48,530 nt of DNA from Acidimicrobiaceae bacterium (GCA_003133325.1 PKXA01000099.1:1-48530), one strand, 5' to 3'; positions 33,305-41,928 are shown, counted from the stretch's first letter. The notes: a model not told the origin generated them from the letters alone. Program-made: numbers and translations.

Positions 33305-34147
33305 ATGGGCACCGATAGTTCGAACAGTCACCAGCCTGCAGCGCACTACGACCGTGTGCACAGCGCGTGGAGCCTGATCATGGGGGAGGAATTCCACTAT
33401 GGCTACTTCGAGGCCCCTGAGAATCCTCTGGAACGTGCAACTGCGGCTTTGACGGAACAAATGCTCGGAAGGGCTGACATCGTCGCTGGTGACCTAATCC
33501 TCGACGTCGGATGCGGAACCGGGCGGCAAGCGTGCGATCTCGCGGCCAACCTCGACGCCTCCGTGCTCGGGATCACCACGAGCGGGAGCGGCGTCGCGGC
33601 CGCCACCGAGCTTGCGGCAGAAAGCCAGGTCGACGGAGCCCGATTCGAGCGGCGTGACGGGACTGACAATGGGCTCGCAAGCGGGCAGTTCAATGTCGTC
33701 TGGGTCCTCGAGTCGTCCCACCTCATGCGCGACAAAAGGTCGCTGCTGAGTGAGTGTGCACGGGTCCTCGTGCCCGGGGGCAGACTCGTGCTTTGCGACA
33801 TCATCCGCAAGAGAGACATTCCGTTCCTCGAAGTTCGTTCACGCAGAGAAGAGTTCTCCACGCTCCGCGCGGCCTTCGGTGATGCGCATATGGAGCCTCT
33901 GGAGAGTTACGCCTCGGCCATCCAAGAGCTCGGGATGACGGTGGCCGACTGCTCGGACATCAGTGCTCCGACGCTGCCTACGTTCTCCGCGTGGCGTTCC
34001 AACGTCGTGGCACATGAGCCTGCCTTGCAGGACTTATTGGGTCACCAAGGTGTCAACGACTTCGTTCAGGCAACGCACATTCTTGAGTCTTTCTGGCGTG
34101 ACGGGACTCTCGGGTACGGAATTCTTGCCGCCGTCAAGAAACCTTGA
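33305..34147 (+). CDS. SAM-dependent methyltransferase (polyketide-tailoring type)
   Basis: A 280-residue protein. The start region HYDRVHSAWSLIMGEEFHYGYF (about 12-33 of the protein) resembles tailoring C- or O-methyltransferases. The SAM site is ILDVGCGTGRQACDLA (about 65-80), then GITTSGSGVAAA, NVVWVLESSHLM and LVPGGRLVLCDI. ATG at 33305 with a weak GGAAG upstream. It opens a four-gene operon: 46 bases to the ACP gene, which is coupled to the ligase and the reductase. A substrate that is an ACP-bound acyl chain, or a sugar, fits the context. No frameshift. Confidence 0.8.
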   Translation: MGTDSSNSHQPAAHYDRVHSAWSLIMGEEFHYGYFEAPENPLERATAALTEQMLGRADIVAGDLILDVGCGTGRQACDLAANLDASVLGITTSGSGVAAATELAAESQVDGARFERRDGTDNGLASGQFNVVWVLESSHLMRDKRSLLSECARVLVPGGRLVLCDIIRKRDIPFLEVRSRREEFSTLRAAFGDAHMEPLESYASAIQELGMTVADCSDISAPTLPTFSAWRSNVVAHEPALQDLLGHQGVNDFVQATHILESFWRDGTLGYGILAAVKKP

Positions 34148-34193
34148 CGCTCGAGTCACCCTCCGAGCATCGACAATTCGAAAGGACCCCAGC

Positions 34194-34445
34194 GTGGGCA
34201 CGGATCAAAGCAGGGCGCGAGCAGTCATCAGCCAGTTCCTTCAGCGTACGAACAAGAGTGTCGATGGAATGACTGACGACACGGGCCTCTGGGGGGACGG
34301 CCTTGGGCTTGACTCCTTGGAGGCGGCAGAGTTGTCCGCGATGCTCGAGGACGAGCTCGGGTCCGATCCTTTCTCGGCGGGCGGCGAGATGCCGGAGAGA
34401 GTGGGGGACATCTTTGCGTTCTATGAGGCCGCACCAAGCGAATGA
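34194..34445 (+). CDS. Acyl carrier protein
   Basis: An 83-residue acidic protein with AAAGGA ahead of the GTG at 34194. The phosphopantetheine site reads GLGLDSLEAAEL with Ser41 and the usual DSL core. Helix I (ARAVISQFLQR) and the loop (TDDTGLWGDG) fit the carrier-protein fold. It would carry an acyl intermediate as a thioester. Its stop overlaps the ligase ATG (ATGA), so both are made together; a stand-alone ACP paired with its own ligase suggests a dedicated carrier, not the fatty acid synthase ACP. No phosphopantetheinyl transferase is in the window. Confidence 0.85.
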   Translation: MGTDQSRARAVISQFLQRTNKSVDGMTDDTGLWGDGLGLDSLEAAELSAMLEDELGSDPFSAGGEMPERVGDIFAFYEAAPSE

Positions 34446-35821
34446 TCCGTCTGATCGAGGGCGCCGCGGCCGCATCACCCAGCCATACTGCGGTTGTTAC
34501 GCCAGAGGGTTCGACCTCGTACGGCGAGCTGTTGCACGACGCACGGCGCGTAGCCGCTGCGCTTCAGGGCCGGAACATCACGCGATTCGCGATAGTTGAA
34601 CCCGACGCCGCGTGGGTGATCCGGCTCCTGGCCGGTGCGGCCCTCGCCGGTGCGGAACCTTGTCAGTACCAAGCTGATATTGAAGCACTGGAATTTGAGG
34701 AACAGGCGAGAGCTCTCGGACATTCGGTAGTCGTGACCCGACGGCCCGACCTCGGCGGCCCGCTCGAAATCATCCGGCCACAGGAACTGACAGGTCAGGC
34801 GTCTCACCAGATCGTGCAGTCGGCCGGTGCCCAGCCACTCATGATCCGTACCACGGGCACGACGGGGCTGCCCAAGGCGGCTCGTCATGACTGGCAGTTC
34901 CTGGCGCGGACGGTAGCGGGGATCCGACCGATGCCGAACCAGCGGTGGCTCTTGGCATATGGCCCCCATCAGTTCGCCGGTATTCAGGTGCTTCTGCACG
35001 TGATTGCTTGCCAAGCCACTCTCCTCGCGCCCTTCCCGCGACAACCGCGCGACGGCTTGGAGGCACTGCTCACCGACCGCGTGACGTGCGTCAGCGCCAC
35101 TCCCACCTACTGGCGATTCCTGTTGGCCGAAGCGCGGAGCCGCAAAGTCAAGCTTCCACGTTTGCAGCAGGTGACTCTCGGCGGGGAGGCGAGTCCCGCA
35201 GACCTCCTCGAGGAACTCAAGACTTCGTTCCCTGATGCGAGAGTCTCGCAGGTGTACGCGTCAACCGAATTCGGGTCGGTTTCATCGGTGAAGGACGGCC
35301 TACCCGGGATTGGGGTCGACGCGCTCTTCAGCGAGTCGAATCCAACGTTGAATTTGCGGGTCAAAGACGGTGAATTGTGGGTTCGGGCCGTCGCCGGAAT
35401 GATCGGATACGCAGGAGAATCCGGCGCCGACCCGTCCATCGCCGCTGCCGAAGGATGGCAGGCAACCGGTGACCTGGTGGAGATTGTCGGTGAGCGTGTC
35501 CTGTTCCGGGGGCGAAAGTCGGAGGTCATCAACGTCGGGGGAGTCAAGGTCCACCCCCTGCCTGTCGAGGACAGGATCACAAGCCTTGAAAGCGTGGCTC
35601 TGGCCCGCGTCTTCGGGCGTGCCAACCCATTGACCGGAGCCATCGTCGCAGTGGAAATCATTCCGATGAGCGGGTTGGCCGAAGCCGATGTCGAGAGCAT
35701 TCGACTCGAGATCAAGTCGGCGGTCGCCGACCTGCCGCGGGCCTGGCACCCGCGCAGCGTCACCTTTGTCGATGCCTTCGAAACCCGTGGGGAAAAGACA
35801 GTCAGAAGGATGGAAGAGTGA
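34442..35821 (+). CDS. ANL-family acyl-activating ligase (acyl-AMP/ACP ligase)
   Basis: A 459-residue adenylate-forming enzyme. The phosphate loop is IRTTGTTGLPKA (about 135-146), A5 is YASTEFG (272-278), A7 is ATGDLVEI (341-348), the hinge and A8 are FRGRKSEVINVGGVKVHP (355-372), and the catalytic Lys is in RGEKTVRR (Lys452). It is shorter at the N-terminus than most acyl-CoA synthetases. It would activate a carboxylic acid as an adenylate and load it on the neighbouring ACP. The acid is not predictable by eye. Coupled to the ACP (ATGA) and to the reductase (GTGA). Confidence 0.87.
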   Translation: MIRLIEGAAAASPSHTAVVTPEGSTSYGELLHDARRVAAALQGRNITRFAIVEPDAAWVIRLLAGAALAGAEPCQYQADIEALEFEEQARALGHSVVVTRRPDLGGPLEIIRPQELTGQASHQIVQSAGAQPLMIRTTGTTGLPKAARHDWQFLARTVAGIRPMPNQRWLLAYGPHQFAGIQVLLHVIACQATLLAPFPRQPRDGLEALLTDRVTCVSATPTYWRFLLAEARSRKVKLPRLQQVTLGGEASPADLLEELKTSFPDARVSQVYASTEFGSVSSVKDGLPGIGVDALFSESNPTLNLRVKDGELWVRAVAGMIGYAGESGADPSIAAAEGWQATGDLVEIVGERVLFRGRKSEVINVGGVKVHPLPVEDRITSLESVALARVFGRANPLTGAIVAVEIIPMSGLAEADVESIRLEIKSAVADLPRAWHPRSVTFVDAFETRGEKTVRRMEE

Positions 35822-36564
35822 CCGCAATTGAACATCCCCGAGTTGTCCTTATCACCGGTGGGAGCAAAGGGTTGGGTGCCGGGCTCGTAGAAGCCTTTCT
35901 TGGTGCAGGCTATTGCGTCGAGACCTGCTCGCGTTCCAAGACAGACACGGTGCGAGCGTGGGAGGAGGACCCTCTGATCAAAGACCGGTTCCACTTCACG
36001 AGTGCGGACGTCTCTGACTCGGGCGATGCGGACCGTTTCATCAAGCAGGCAGCATCTCGTTGGGGGCACATCGATGTATTGGTGAACAACGCTGGCGTCG
36101 CGCCCGAAGGCGTCATCGGCCTCTTCGGGGATGGACCTCTCGATCAGGTGATTGATGTGAATCTGAAGGGAACCGTCTATGTGACGCGTGCTGCGAGCCG
36201 GGTGATGCTCGCCAAGCGGTCCGGTGCGATCGTGAACATTTCGTCGGTCATCGGGCTCTCCGGATACCGAGGCTTGTCCGTCTACGGCGCGACCAAAGCG
36301 GCGCTCGACGGATTCACCAGGGGCCTCGCCCGGGAACTCGGGTCGCGTGGCATCACCGTGAACAGTGTCGCTCCGGGATACCTGCGCACAGAGATGAGTC
36401 ACGGCCTGGATGCCCAGCAATTGGGTCAGATCACGAGGCGAACTCCGTTGGGACGGCTCGGGGAACCTCACGACGTGGCGCGAGCAGTCCTCTTCCTGAC
36501 AGACCCCGCCAACGACTACATCACTGGACACGTGCTTGTTGTTGACGGCGGATTGACCTGCTGA
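35818..36564 (+). CDS. FabG-like short-chain dehydrogenase/reductase
   Basis: A 248-residue classical SDR. The cofactor site is TGGSKGLGAG (about 14-23), with NNAG at 90-93, the catalytic Ser in ISSVIGLSGY and Tyr-x3-Lys in VYGATKAAL. The final VAPGYLRTEM and GHVLVVDGG blocks match 3-oxoacyl-ACP reductases. GTG start overlapping the ligase stop. In this operon it would reduce or oxidise the ACP-bound acyl group; action on a sugar nucleotide cannot be excluded. The stop lies about 50 bases before an IS remnant. Confidence 0.85.
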   Translation: MTAIEHPRVVLITGGSKGLGAGLVEAFLGAGYCVETCSRSKTDTVRAWEEDPLIKDRFHFTSADVSDSGDADRFIKQAASRWGHIDVLVNNAGVAPEGVIGLFGDGPLDQVIDVNLKGTVYVTRAASRVMLAKRSGAIVNISSVIGLSGYRGLSVYGATKAALDGFTRGLARELGSRGITVNSVAPGYLRTEMSHGLDAQQLGQITRRTPLGRLGEPHDVARAVLFLTDPANDYITGHVLVVDGGLTC

Positions 36565-36591
36565 CTTCGCTGCTCGGCGATGGTGGACGCA

Positions 36592-36710
36592 ACGGGAGGG
36601 CTTCCGAGGGAACCCACCGAGATTGACCCCTTCCAACCATGTCTCTATGACCTGGTCGGACTCGAGGCCTTCTCCCCAAAACGGTGACGTGGGTACTACA
36701 CGTACCTCGC
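36592..36710 (+). pseudogene. Second IS4/IS1634-like transposase 3' remnant
   Basis: The frame reads EIDPFQPCLYDLVGLEAFSP, ending with the TGA at 36685-36687, and is followed by GTGGGTACTACACGTAC. This matches the tail at 560-640 (EMDPIQERLYDLFGLDKYAP, then GGTACTACACCTAC) in protein and DNA. Only about 100 bases are left. No ends or direct repeats can be traced. The rest of 36565-36950 holds no gene. Confidence 0.7.
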
Positions 36711-36950
36711 CCGGACGCTGCGACTGACCTGCGGGAATGGGTGATCACGGCCGGATAGCCCGGAGACTCGGGCGGGCGGGTCCGATTCAAACTGGTCCGG
36801 TCACTGCGGCCAGTCTCGCATGCGGATGGTTGGATAAGTCGCACTTTGAGAGAGGGGCCAAATCATCGGGTTTCGCCAGAAGGAGAGCGAAGTAAGCCTT
36901 CGCCTGATAGTTCCCCATTGGGTAGGATCTCCCTCGGAGTCCGTTCCCCT

Positions 36951-38417
36951 ATGGTCAACCTTCGACGAAATAAGTCAGGCCTGCCGGTCGACGACTCGAT
37001 GACCTCCGGGACTCGTCTGGCACCAAAGCCCGCCGCGTCGGTGAGTCGAGTGGTGACGCTCACAGTGGTGGATCAGGGCGCTTCGAGCATCTCCAATTTC
37101 GGCCTCAGCGTGCTCGTCGCGCACGGCAGCAGTGCCCGTGAGCTGGGTATCTTCACCATCGTGATCACCACCTACATTCTCTGCCAGGGTCTCGTACGGA
37201 GTGTGACCAGCGATTGCCTTCTGACCCGTTCGGGGGCGGTTGAGGAACTGAGAGTTCGTTTCGAACGATCCGGTTACCTCTTCGCCCTCGTCTCGGCCAC
37301 CGGGCTGTCCCTGGTGGTGTTGGCGATCGCCGCCGCCGTCGGCAGTTCATTCGCTGTCCCGTTACTCATCTTTGCCATCTGTTTTCCGCTCATGGCGCTC
37401 CAAGACTTCTCCCGCTACATAGGGATTGGCCGTCATGACCCGGCGTATGCCATACGCCTCGACGTGGCGTGGATCGTATTGTTCGTGGTCGGCATCATTG
37501 CGTTCCGGTCGGCGCATATGGTGTCGCTCCCATGGCTGTTCGGCGCTTGGACCGGTGCCGGCGCATTGGTAGGGCTCTGGACGCTGCCGGCATTCCTCTC
37601 CGTGCGCCGTGGCTTGCATGAATTGCGCTTCTGGATACGGAGTGAATGGAGCGTGGGCACTCGATTTGCCGGTCAGTTCCTCGTGGGTACTTCGGGGGCG
37701 TACGTGGTGTTCTATCTGCTCGTCTTTGTGCTCTCCATCGATGCCATCGGGTTGATCAAGATCACCCAGCTGGCACTGGGGCCCATCGTGGTGCTGTTCG
37801 CCGGGGTGCAGTCCGCACTGGTGTCGATTGTGAGCAAAAGGATGCGGGAGGACCGGCACCAGGCCACCCGGTTTCTACAATTCGGCGCAGTCGTCATGAC
37901 CCTGACGATGGCCGTGTGGACGGTGGCCGTCTATGTGGTGCCCGCCCACCTGGTCGCCGACGTGTTCGGGCCAACGTGGCTGCAGGCGCGTCCGTTTATG
38001 CTTTGGATCGGGCTCTCCACCGCCATGGGAAGTGTATCCGCCGCGGCTCTCATCGGCCTACGGGCCATGCGGGCCGCCAAGGAGCTCCTGCGGCTGGTGG
38101 TGATCATGGCCCCGTTCTTGCTCGTGTTGCCTCTCGGGGGGGCAGTGCTCGGGGGTGTTCGCGGTTTCGCGGTGGGGATCGGCGTCTTCTATGTGATCTA
38201 CCTCTTTGTGGGGTGGGTCACCCTTGCACGGGCGGCGAAGCGATTTGAAGTCGATGATGCCGAGGAGCCGGAACCCCTTCCAGACGTTCTCGCCCGGGAA
38301 GGCCTTGTAGAGCCGATATCGCTGGCCGACATGCTCGCCCGCCAGGATGGCCCGGAGCCGGTCACTCTGGCCGACATGGTTGCCCGCCACGGGCATCCGG
38401 GCTTGCCTGCGAAGTAG
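36951..38417 (+). CDS. Wzx-type polysaccharide flippase
   Basis: About 488 residues with 12 or so hydrophobic segments, in the layout of polysaccharide transporters (Wzx/MATE-like). Start at the ATG at 36951 (CGGAG upstream); the frame opens earlier at a TTG without membrane character. It would flip the lipid-linked repeat unit to the outside. The cytoplasmic tail (about residues 440-488) carries three copies of a 15-residue unit (LPDVLAREG, ISLADMLARQDGPEP, VTLADMVARHG), unusual for flippases. No oddity in frame. Gene convergent with the sugar transferase; 38418-38688 between them holds nothing recognised. Confidence 0.8.
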   Translation: MVNLRRNKSGLPVDDSMTSGTRLAPKPAASVSRVVTLTVVDQGASSISNFGLSVLVAHGSSARELGIFTIVITTYILCQGLVRSVTSDCLLTRSGAVEELRVRFERSGYLFALVSATGLSLVVLAIAAAVGSSFAVPLLIFAICFPLMALQDFSRYIGIGRHDPAYAIRLDVAWIVLFVVGIIAFRSAHMVSLPWLFGAWTGAGALVGLWTLPAFLSVRRGLHELRFWIRSEWSVGTRFAGQFLVGTSGAYVVFYLLVFVLSIDAIGLIKITQLALGPIVVLFAGVQSALVSIVSKRMREDRHQATRFLQFGAVVMTLTMAVWTVAVYVVPAHLVADVFGPTWLQARPFMLWIGLSTAMGSVSAAALIGLRAMRAAKELLRLVVIMAPFLLVLPLGGAVLGGVRGFAVGIGVFYVIYLFVGWVTLARAAKRFEVDDAEEPEPLPDVLAREGLVEPISLADMLARQDGPEPVTLADMVARHGHPGLPAK

Positions 38418-38688
38418 CACCGGCGAGGTGGCCACGGAGGGGAACTCGCGGCGGATCGGCCCATGTGGCAGACGGATGCCCCAAGGAGCAGGTATCGGAT
38501 CCGCTACGAGTGTCGGCGTTCCGGCCCGCACCACGGACCGGCTGATCACTCTGGCGTGTTGATCGACCACTTTCGGGACGCCACCGGCACCGTGAGTTTC
38601 ATTCACCGCAGCCGGAAAATCGTTGCCACGACGGCCGATGAAGACCGGAGCCGGGTGTCGCCACCACCCTCTGCTCGAGACTGACGGC

Positions 38689-40260
38689 CTAGTAGGCGCC
38701 AATCCCGTTGAGCATCGTCCGCGGTGTGTCCAGCATGATCTTCAGATCCCACCAGAACGACCACGAGCTCACGTAGAGATGGTCCAGGTGGTGCAGGTCC
38801 TCGGTGCTCAAGTCATTGCTGCCCGAGACTTGCCACAGGCCGGTGATACCAGGACGAACGGCAAAACGACGGGCTGCCCATCCGTCTAGTTCCGATGATT
38901 CATGCGGGACGAACGGCCGCGGTCCCACGATCGACATGTCACCCTTCAATACATTGATCAGCTGGGGCAGTTCGTCGAAACGGCTCTTGCGTAGGAATCG
39001 TCCGGCCCGGGTGATTCGTTGTTCTTCGCTCAACTTCTTCCGCACCTCGTAAAGCGGGCGGCACACGCCGGATTCTGCCTTGGGATCCGACGCCTCAGAC
39101 TCTCCGCCCGTGTCGTCCACTGCATGGTCACTGATATTCGTCATGGTGCGGAACTTCAACACGGTGAATGGTAAGCCGTCCCGTCCCAAGCGGGTCTGGC
39201 GAAATATGGCTTTGCCTGAGGACGAGAGTTTGATCGCAATCGCGGTGACCGCCATCACCGGCGACAACACGATCAGAGCCACCAGGCTGGCGGCGACGTC
39301 GAACGAGCGCTTCAACAGACGATCCAACCCGCTGAGGTCAGGTCGCGCCACCTCAACGAGCGGCAGTCCACCCAGGTCGGCGAGTCGGGACCGGAACGAC
39401 ACCAATTCGAAGTACCGAGGAACGAAGGCGATGTGAACATGGCCCTGAAGCTGCCGGTAGATGCCGACCAACTTTTCCGAGTGACAGCTGGGGAAGCCGA
39501 CGATGACCTGCTGCACCTGCAGGTCCCGGCAGAGAGAAGGAAGGTCGTTGACAGTTCCGAGGGCCCCTTCATCGGGCTGCCCGTCGCCGACGACATGACC
39601 CACGATCTCCACTTCGCGCCGAAGGCCCAGGTAGGTCGTGATCCGGTCGGTCAGAGAATCCGATCCGACGACGAGAACCCGAGTGACAGTCAAGGTGTGG
39701 AGCGAAGCCCGGAGGATGAACCGGCCGAGAGCAATGAAGGACACGGCAAAGACCACCGCGACGACATACTGCGAAACGACCGGCCTGGCCGTTCCGGCGA
39801 TTCCATGGATGTAGGTACCGGCAGCCAAGGTGAGGAAGCAGCCGACACTGACGGCGAAGAGGACGTCCTTCAGTTCCTTGTACATGCTCGAACCGAGTTG
39901 GCCGTGATTGGTGCGGTAGGCGCCGCCGAAGGCTATTGCCAGCACCACAGCGAAGGGGTACATGGCGTCGATGGCAAGGTTGCCCCAAAAGTGTTGGATC
40001 GAGTTCGTCGGTACTTTGGACATGACCGACAGGACAATCAGCGCCGTCATCAGCGCAATGGAGGTGCACACGAAGTCGACACCGACCCGGGCGGCGGCGT
40101 ACTGGCCGTCCGAGATGGTGCGTCGTCTCTTTTCGGGACGGATCGGCGACGCCAAGCCTGGGGCGGTCTGCTCCGAAACAAAACGGACAGCTCCCAGTTC
40201 GGGCTCGCTCGTGCCCACGAACGACGAAAATTGCGGCGTCTCCAGCTCAGATATCGACAA
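38689..40260 (-). CDS. Initiating polyprenyl-phosphate sugar-1-phosphate transferase
   Basis: A 523-residue protein of the bacterial sugar transferase family (WbaP/exopolysaccharide type). Four hydrophobic segments and a CoA-binding-like domain (RVLVVGSDSLTDRITTYL, 190-ish) come first. The catalytic part follows: LLKRSFDVAASLVALIVLSP, AIFRQTRLGRDGLPFTVLKF, RTMTN, GRFLRKSRFDELPQLINVLK, GDMSIVGPRPFVP and RPGITGLWQVSG. It loads the first sugar-1-phosphate onto undecaprenyl phosphate and starts the repeat unit. The TTG start at 40260 lies three bases from a G8 tract (minus strand), which may act as ribosome binding site. It is an intact gene. Confidence 0.9.
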   Translation of the reverse strand: MSISELETPQFSSFVGTSEPELGAVRFVSEQTAPGLASPIRPEKRRRTISDGQYAAARVGVDFVCTSIALMTALIVLSVMSKVPTNSIQHFWGNLAIDAMYPFAVVLAIAFGGAYRTNHGQLGSSMYKELKDVLFAVSVGCFLTLAAGTYIHGIAGTARPVVSQYVVAVVFAVSFIALGRFILRASLHTLTVTRVLVVGSDSLTDRITTYLGLRREVEIVGHVVGDGQPDEGALGTVNDLPSLCRDLQVQQVIVGFPSCHSEKLVGIYRQLQGHVHIAFVPRYFELVSFRSRLADLGGLPLVEVARPDLSGLDRLLKRSFDVAASLVALIVLSPVMAVTAIAIKLSSSGKAIFRQTRLGRDGLPFTVLKFRTMTNISDHAVDDTGGESEASDPKAESGVCRPLYEVRKKLSEEQRITRAGRFLRKSRFDELPQLINVLKGDMSIVGPRPFVPHESSELDGWAARRFAVRPGITGLWQVSGSNDLSTEDLHHLDHLYVSSWSFWWDLKIMLDTPRTMLNGIGAY

Positions 40261-40398
40261 GGACCCCCCCCTGCTAGGGCGCGGATTCGGTAACTACCTC
40301 TGCCATGTCCAGCACCACCGTTGATTGAAGAACATGTACATCAATTGAAACGAGGGCTAATGGTGGACCTTGCGAATTTTCTTCAATTAGGCCAGTGT

Positions 40399-40430
40399 GT
40401 CCGGTCGCCAAGGCGTCCGGTCGCCAAGGC
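40399..40430. repeat. Tandem 16-bp duplication
   Basis: GTCCGGTCGCCAAGGC occurs twice in direct succession (40399-40414, 40415-40430), upstream of the sortase start. It is probably a simple slippage duplication. No function can be given. Confidence 0.8.
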
Positions 40431-40491
40431 GTCCCGCTCACCCCGGAGAGGACCGGAACAAGCGGATTACGCTGCAGCGGTGGGAGTTCGG

Positions 40492-41364
40492 ATGATCGTG
40501 CGTGGGGTGGGAAAAGTCCTGATCGGGGCTGGTCTCGTGGTCCTTTTGTTCGTTGCCTACGAGCTGTGGGGGACCGGCCTGATCACGTCGGGCCACCAAA
40601 ACTCCCTGCGCCATCAGTTCGAGCGGGACCTCGGTGCCCATCAGGGAGTTACCCCGCCCAATGGGACGACGCAGACGACCCCGACGACCCAGCCGACCCA
40701 ATCCGTCCAGAATCCCGTGCCGGCGCCGTCCGAGGGCCAGCCCGACGGCATCATCGACATTCCGAAAATTGGTTCCGACTACGTAGTGGTGGAGGGCACC
40801 AGTACCGATGACCTGGAACGGGGGCCCGGCCACTATCCCGGGACTTCTCTGCCCGGAAACCCGGGAAATGCCGCCATCGCCGGCCACCGGACCACGTACC
40901 TGAAGCCGTTCTACAACCTCGACCAACTGGCTCCCGGTGATCCGATTTACGTCACGACGCTCCAGGGACGATTTCAATACAAGGTCGTCGACACCTTGGT
41001 CGTGAGCCCTGACGATGTGGCCGTACTGAATCCCACCGCATCACCGATCCTGACCCTGACCACCTGCAACCCTCGCTACAGCGCCGAGACCCGTATGGTG
41101 GTCCAAGCCAGCCTGGTGTCACCGGTGGTTGCCGCAGTGCCTACGACCAAGTCACTCCCCCGTCCTCGGAGCCTCGCCGAGGGCCGGGGCGGATGGTCGA
41201 GTGCGGCACTGTGGGCCCTGGCGTGTATCGCCTTCGGGACCGTCGTCTGGCTGATGTGGCGTCGTCGGCGGAAGTGGTGGGTGCCGGTGGTGGGCCTGGT
41301 CGGTCTGCTGGTGCTCTTCTTCTTCTTCGGTGCGTTGACCCCGTTGCTCCCGGCCGGCTACTGA
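40492..41364 (+). CDS. Class E-type sortase
   Basis: A 290-residue membrane protein; I start it at the ATG at 40492 with GGGAG before it. One N-terminal transmembrane segment (10-25), a Thr/Pro/Gln-rich linker (51-85), then the sortase fold: IDIPKIG, GPGHYPGTSLPGNPGNAAIAGHRTTY with His132, and TLTTCNPRYSAETR with Cys192 and Arg201. All three catalytic residues are in place. A second membrane segment pair at the C-terminus (230-250 and 262-285) is unusual but seen in some actinobacterial sortases. A likely substrate is the LAFTG protein at 13302. The stop overlaps the convergent phosphatase gene by seven bases. Confidence 0.87.
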   Translation: MIVRGVGKVLIGAGLVVLLFVAYELWGTGLITSGHQNSLRHQFERDLGAHQGVTPPNGTTQTTPTTQPTQSVQNPVPAPSEGQPDGIIDIPKIGSDYVVVEGTSTDDLERGPGHYPGTSLPGNPGNAAIAGHRTTYLKPFYNLDQLAPGDPIYVTTLQGRFQYKVVDTLVVSPDDVAVLNPTASPILTLTTCNPRYSAETRMVVQASLVSPVVAAVPTTKSLPRPRSLAEGRGGWSSAALWALACIAFGTVVWLMWRRRRKWWVPVVGLVGLLVLFFFFGALTPLLPAGY

Positions 41365-41927
41365 CGGTCAGGCCCGGTGGGGTCGGGCCAGGCCAGGCGG
41401 GCGAGTTCGTCGACCAGGCCGGCGATCGACTCGGCCGATGCCCGGTACTTGCGGGCCGATCCGCCCAACGGGTCATCGATATCGTCCTTGGCTGACTTTC
41501 CCTGCAGATCCGCGGTGCGTCGCCCCTGATGAACGAAGATCAGCCATTCGTCGAGCGATTGGCCGACGCCCCGTGGCCCGACCGCCCGGCCGCGTCGAAC
41601 GATCTCGGGCAGGGTGAAGGTCTGTGACCAGGCGCCGGGATCCATCGTCACGACCTCCCGGACGTGCCCTCTGGTCATACCCAGGATGAGGTCGGCCCCT
41701 CTGATGTCGGCGGGGGTCACCTGACGACCACGATGGCCTGACAAGTCAACGCCGAGGGGAAGGCCGGCGGTGATGACCTCGGGAGGCGATTGCGCACCGA
41801 GATCGAGCAGGCCCGCCGAGTCGACGCAGATGTCGGAATCCGCCGACGCCAACCGGGAGGCCAACAGTGCGCTGGCGGTGGGTGAACGACAAAGGTTGCC
41901 AGTACAGATGAACAGGACGGTGCTCAT
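41358..41927 (-). CDS. Low-molecular-weight protein tyrosine phosphatase
   Basis: A 189-residue enzyme with the P-loop CTGNLCRSP (Cys8, Arg14) directly after VLFI, and the general-acid region DDIDDPLG (about 146-153). It dephosphorylates tyrosine; in polysaccharide loci it usually resets the BY-kinase (here at 16224), which would couple both to glycan export. The ATG lies one base after the stop of the DNA methyltransferase gene, so it may be co-transcribed with it. Confidence 0.88.
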   Translation of the reverse strand: MSTVLFICTGNLCRSPTASALLASRLASADSDICVDSAGLLDLGAQSPPEVITAGLPLGVDLSGHRGRQVTPADIRGADLILGMTRGHVREVVTMDPGAWSQTFTLPEIVRRGRAVGPRGVGQSLDEWLIFVHQGRRTADLQGKSAKDDIDDPLGGSARKYRASAESIAGLVDELARLAWPDPTGPDRQ

Positions 41928-41928
41928 T

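Noticed and set aside
38463-38684. 73-codon forward frame between the flippase and sugar transferase
   Set aside because: No start signal and no recognisable family; it could be an old fragment, but the evidence is too thin.
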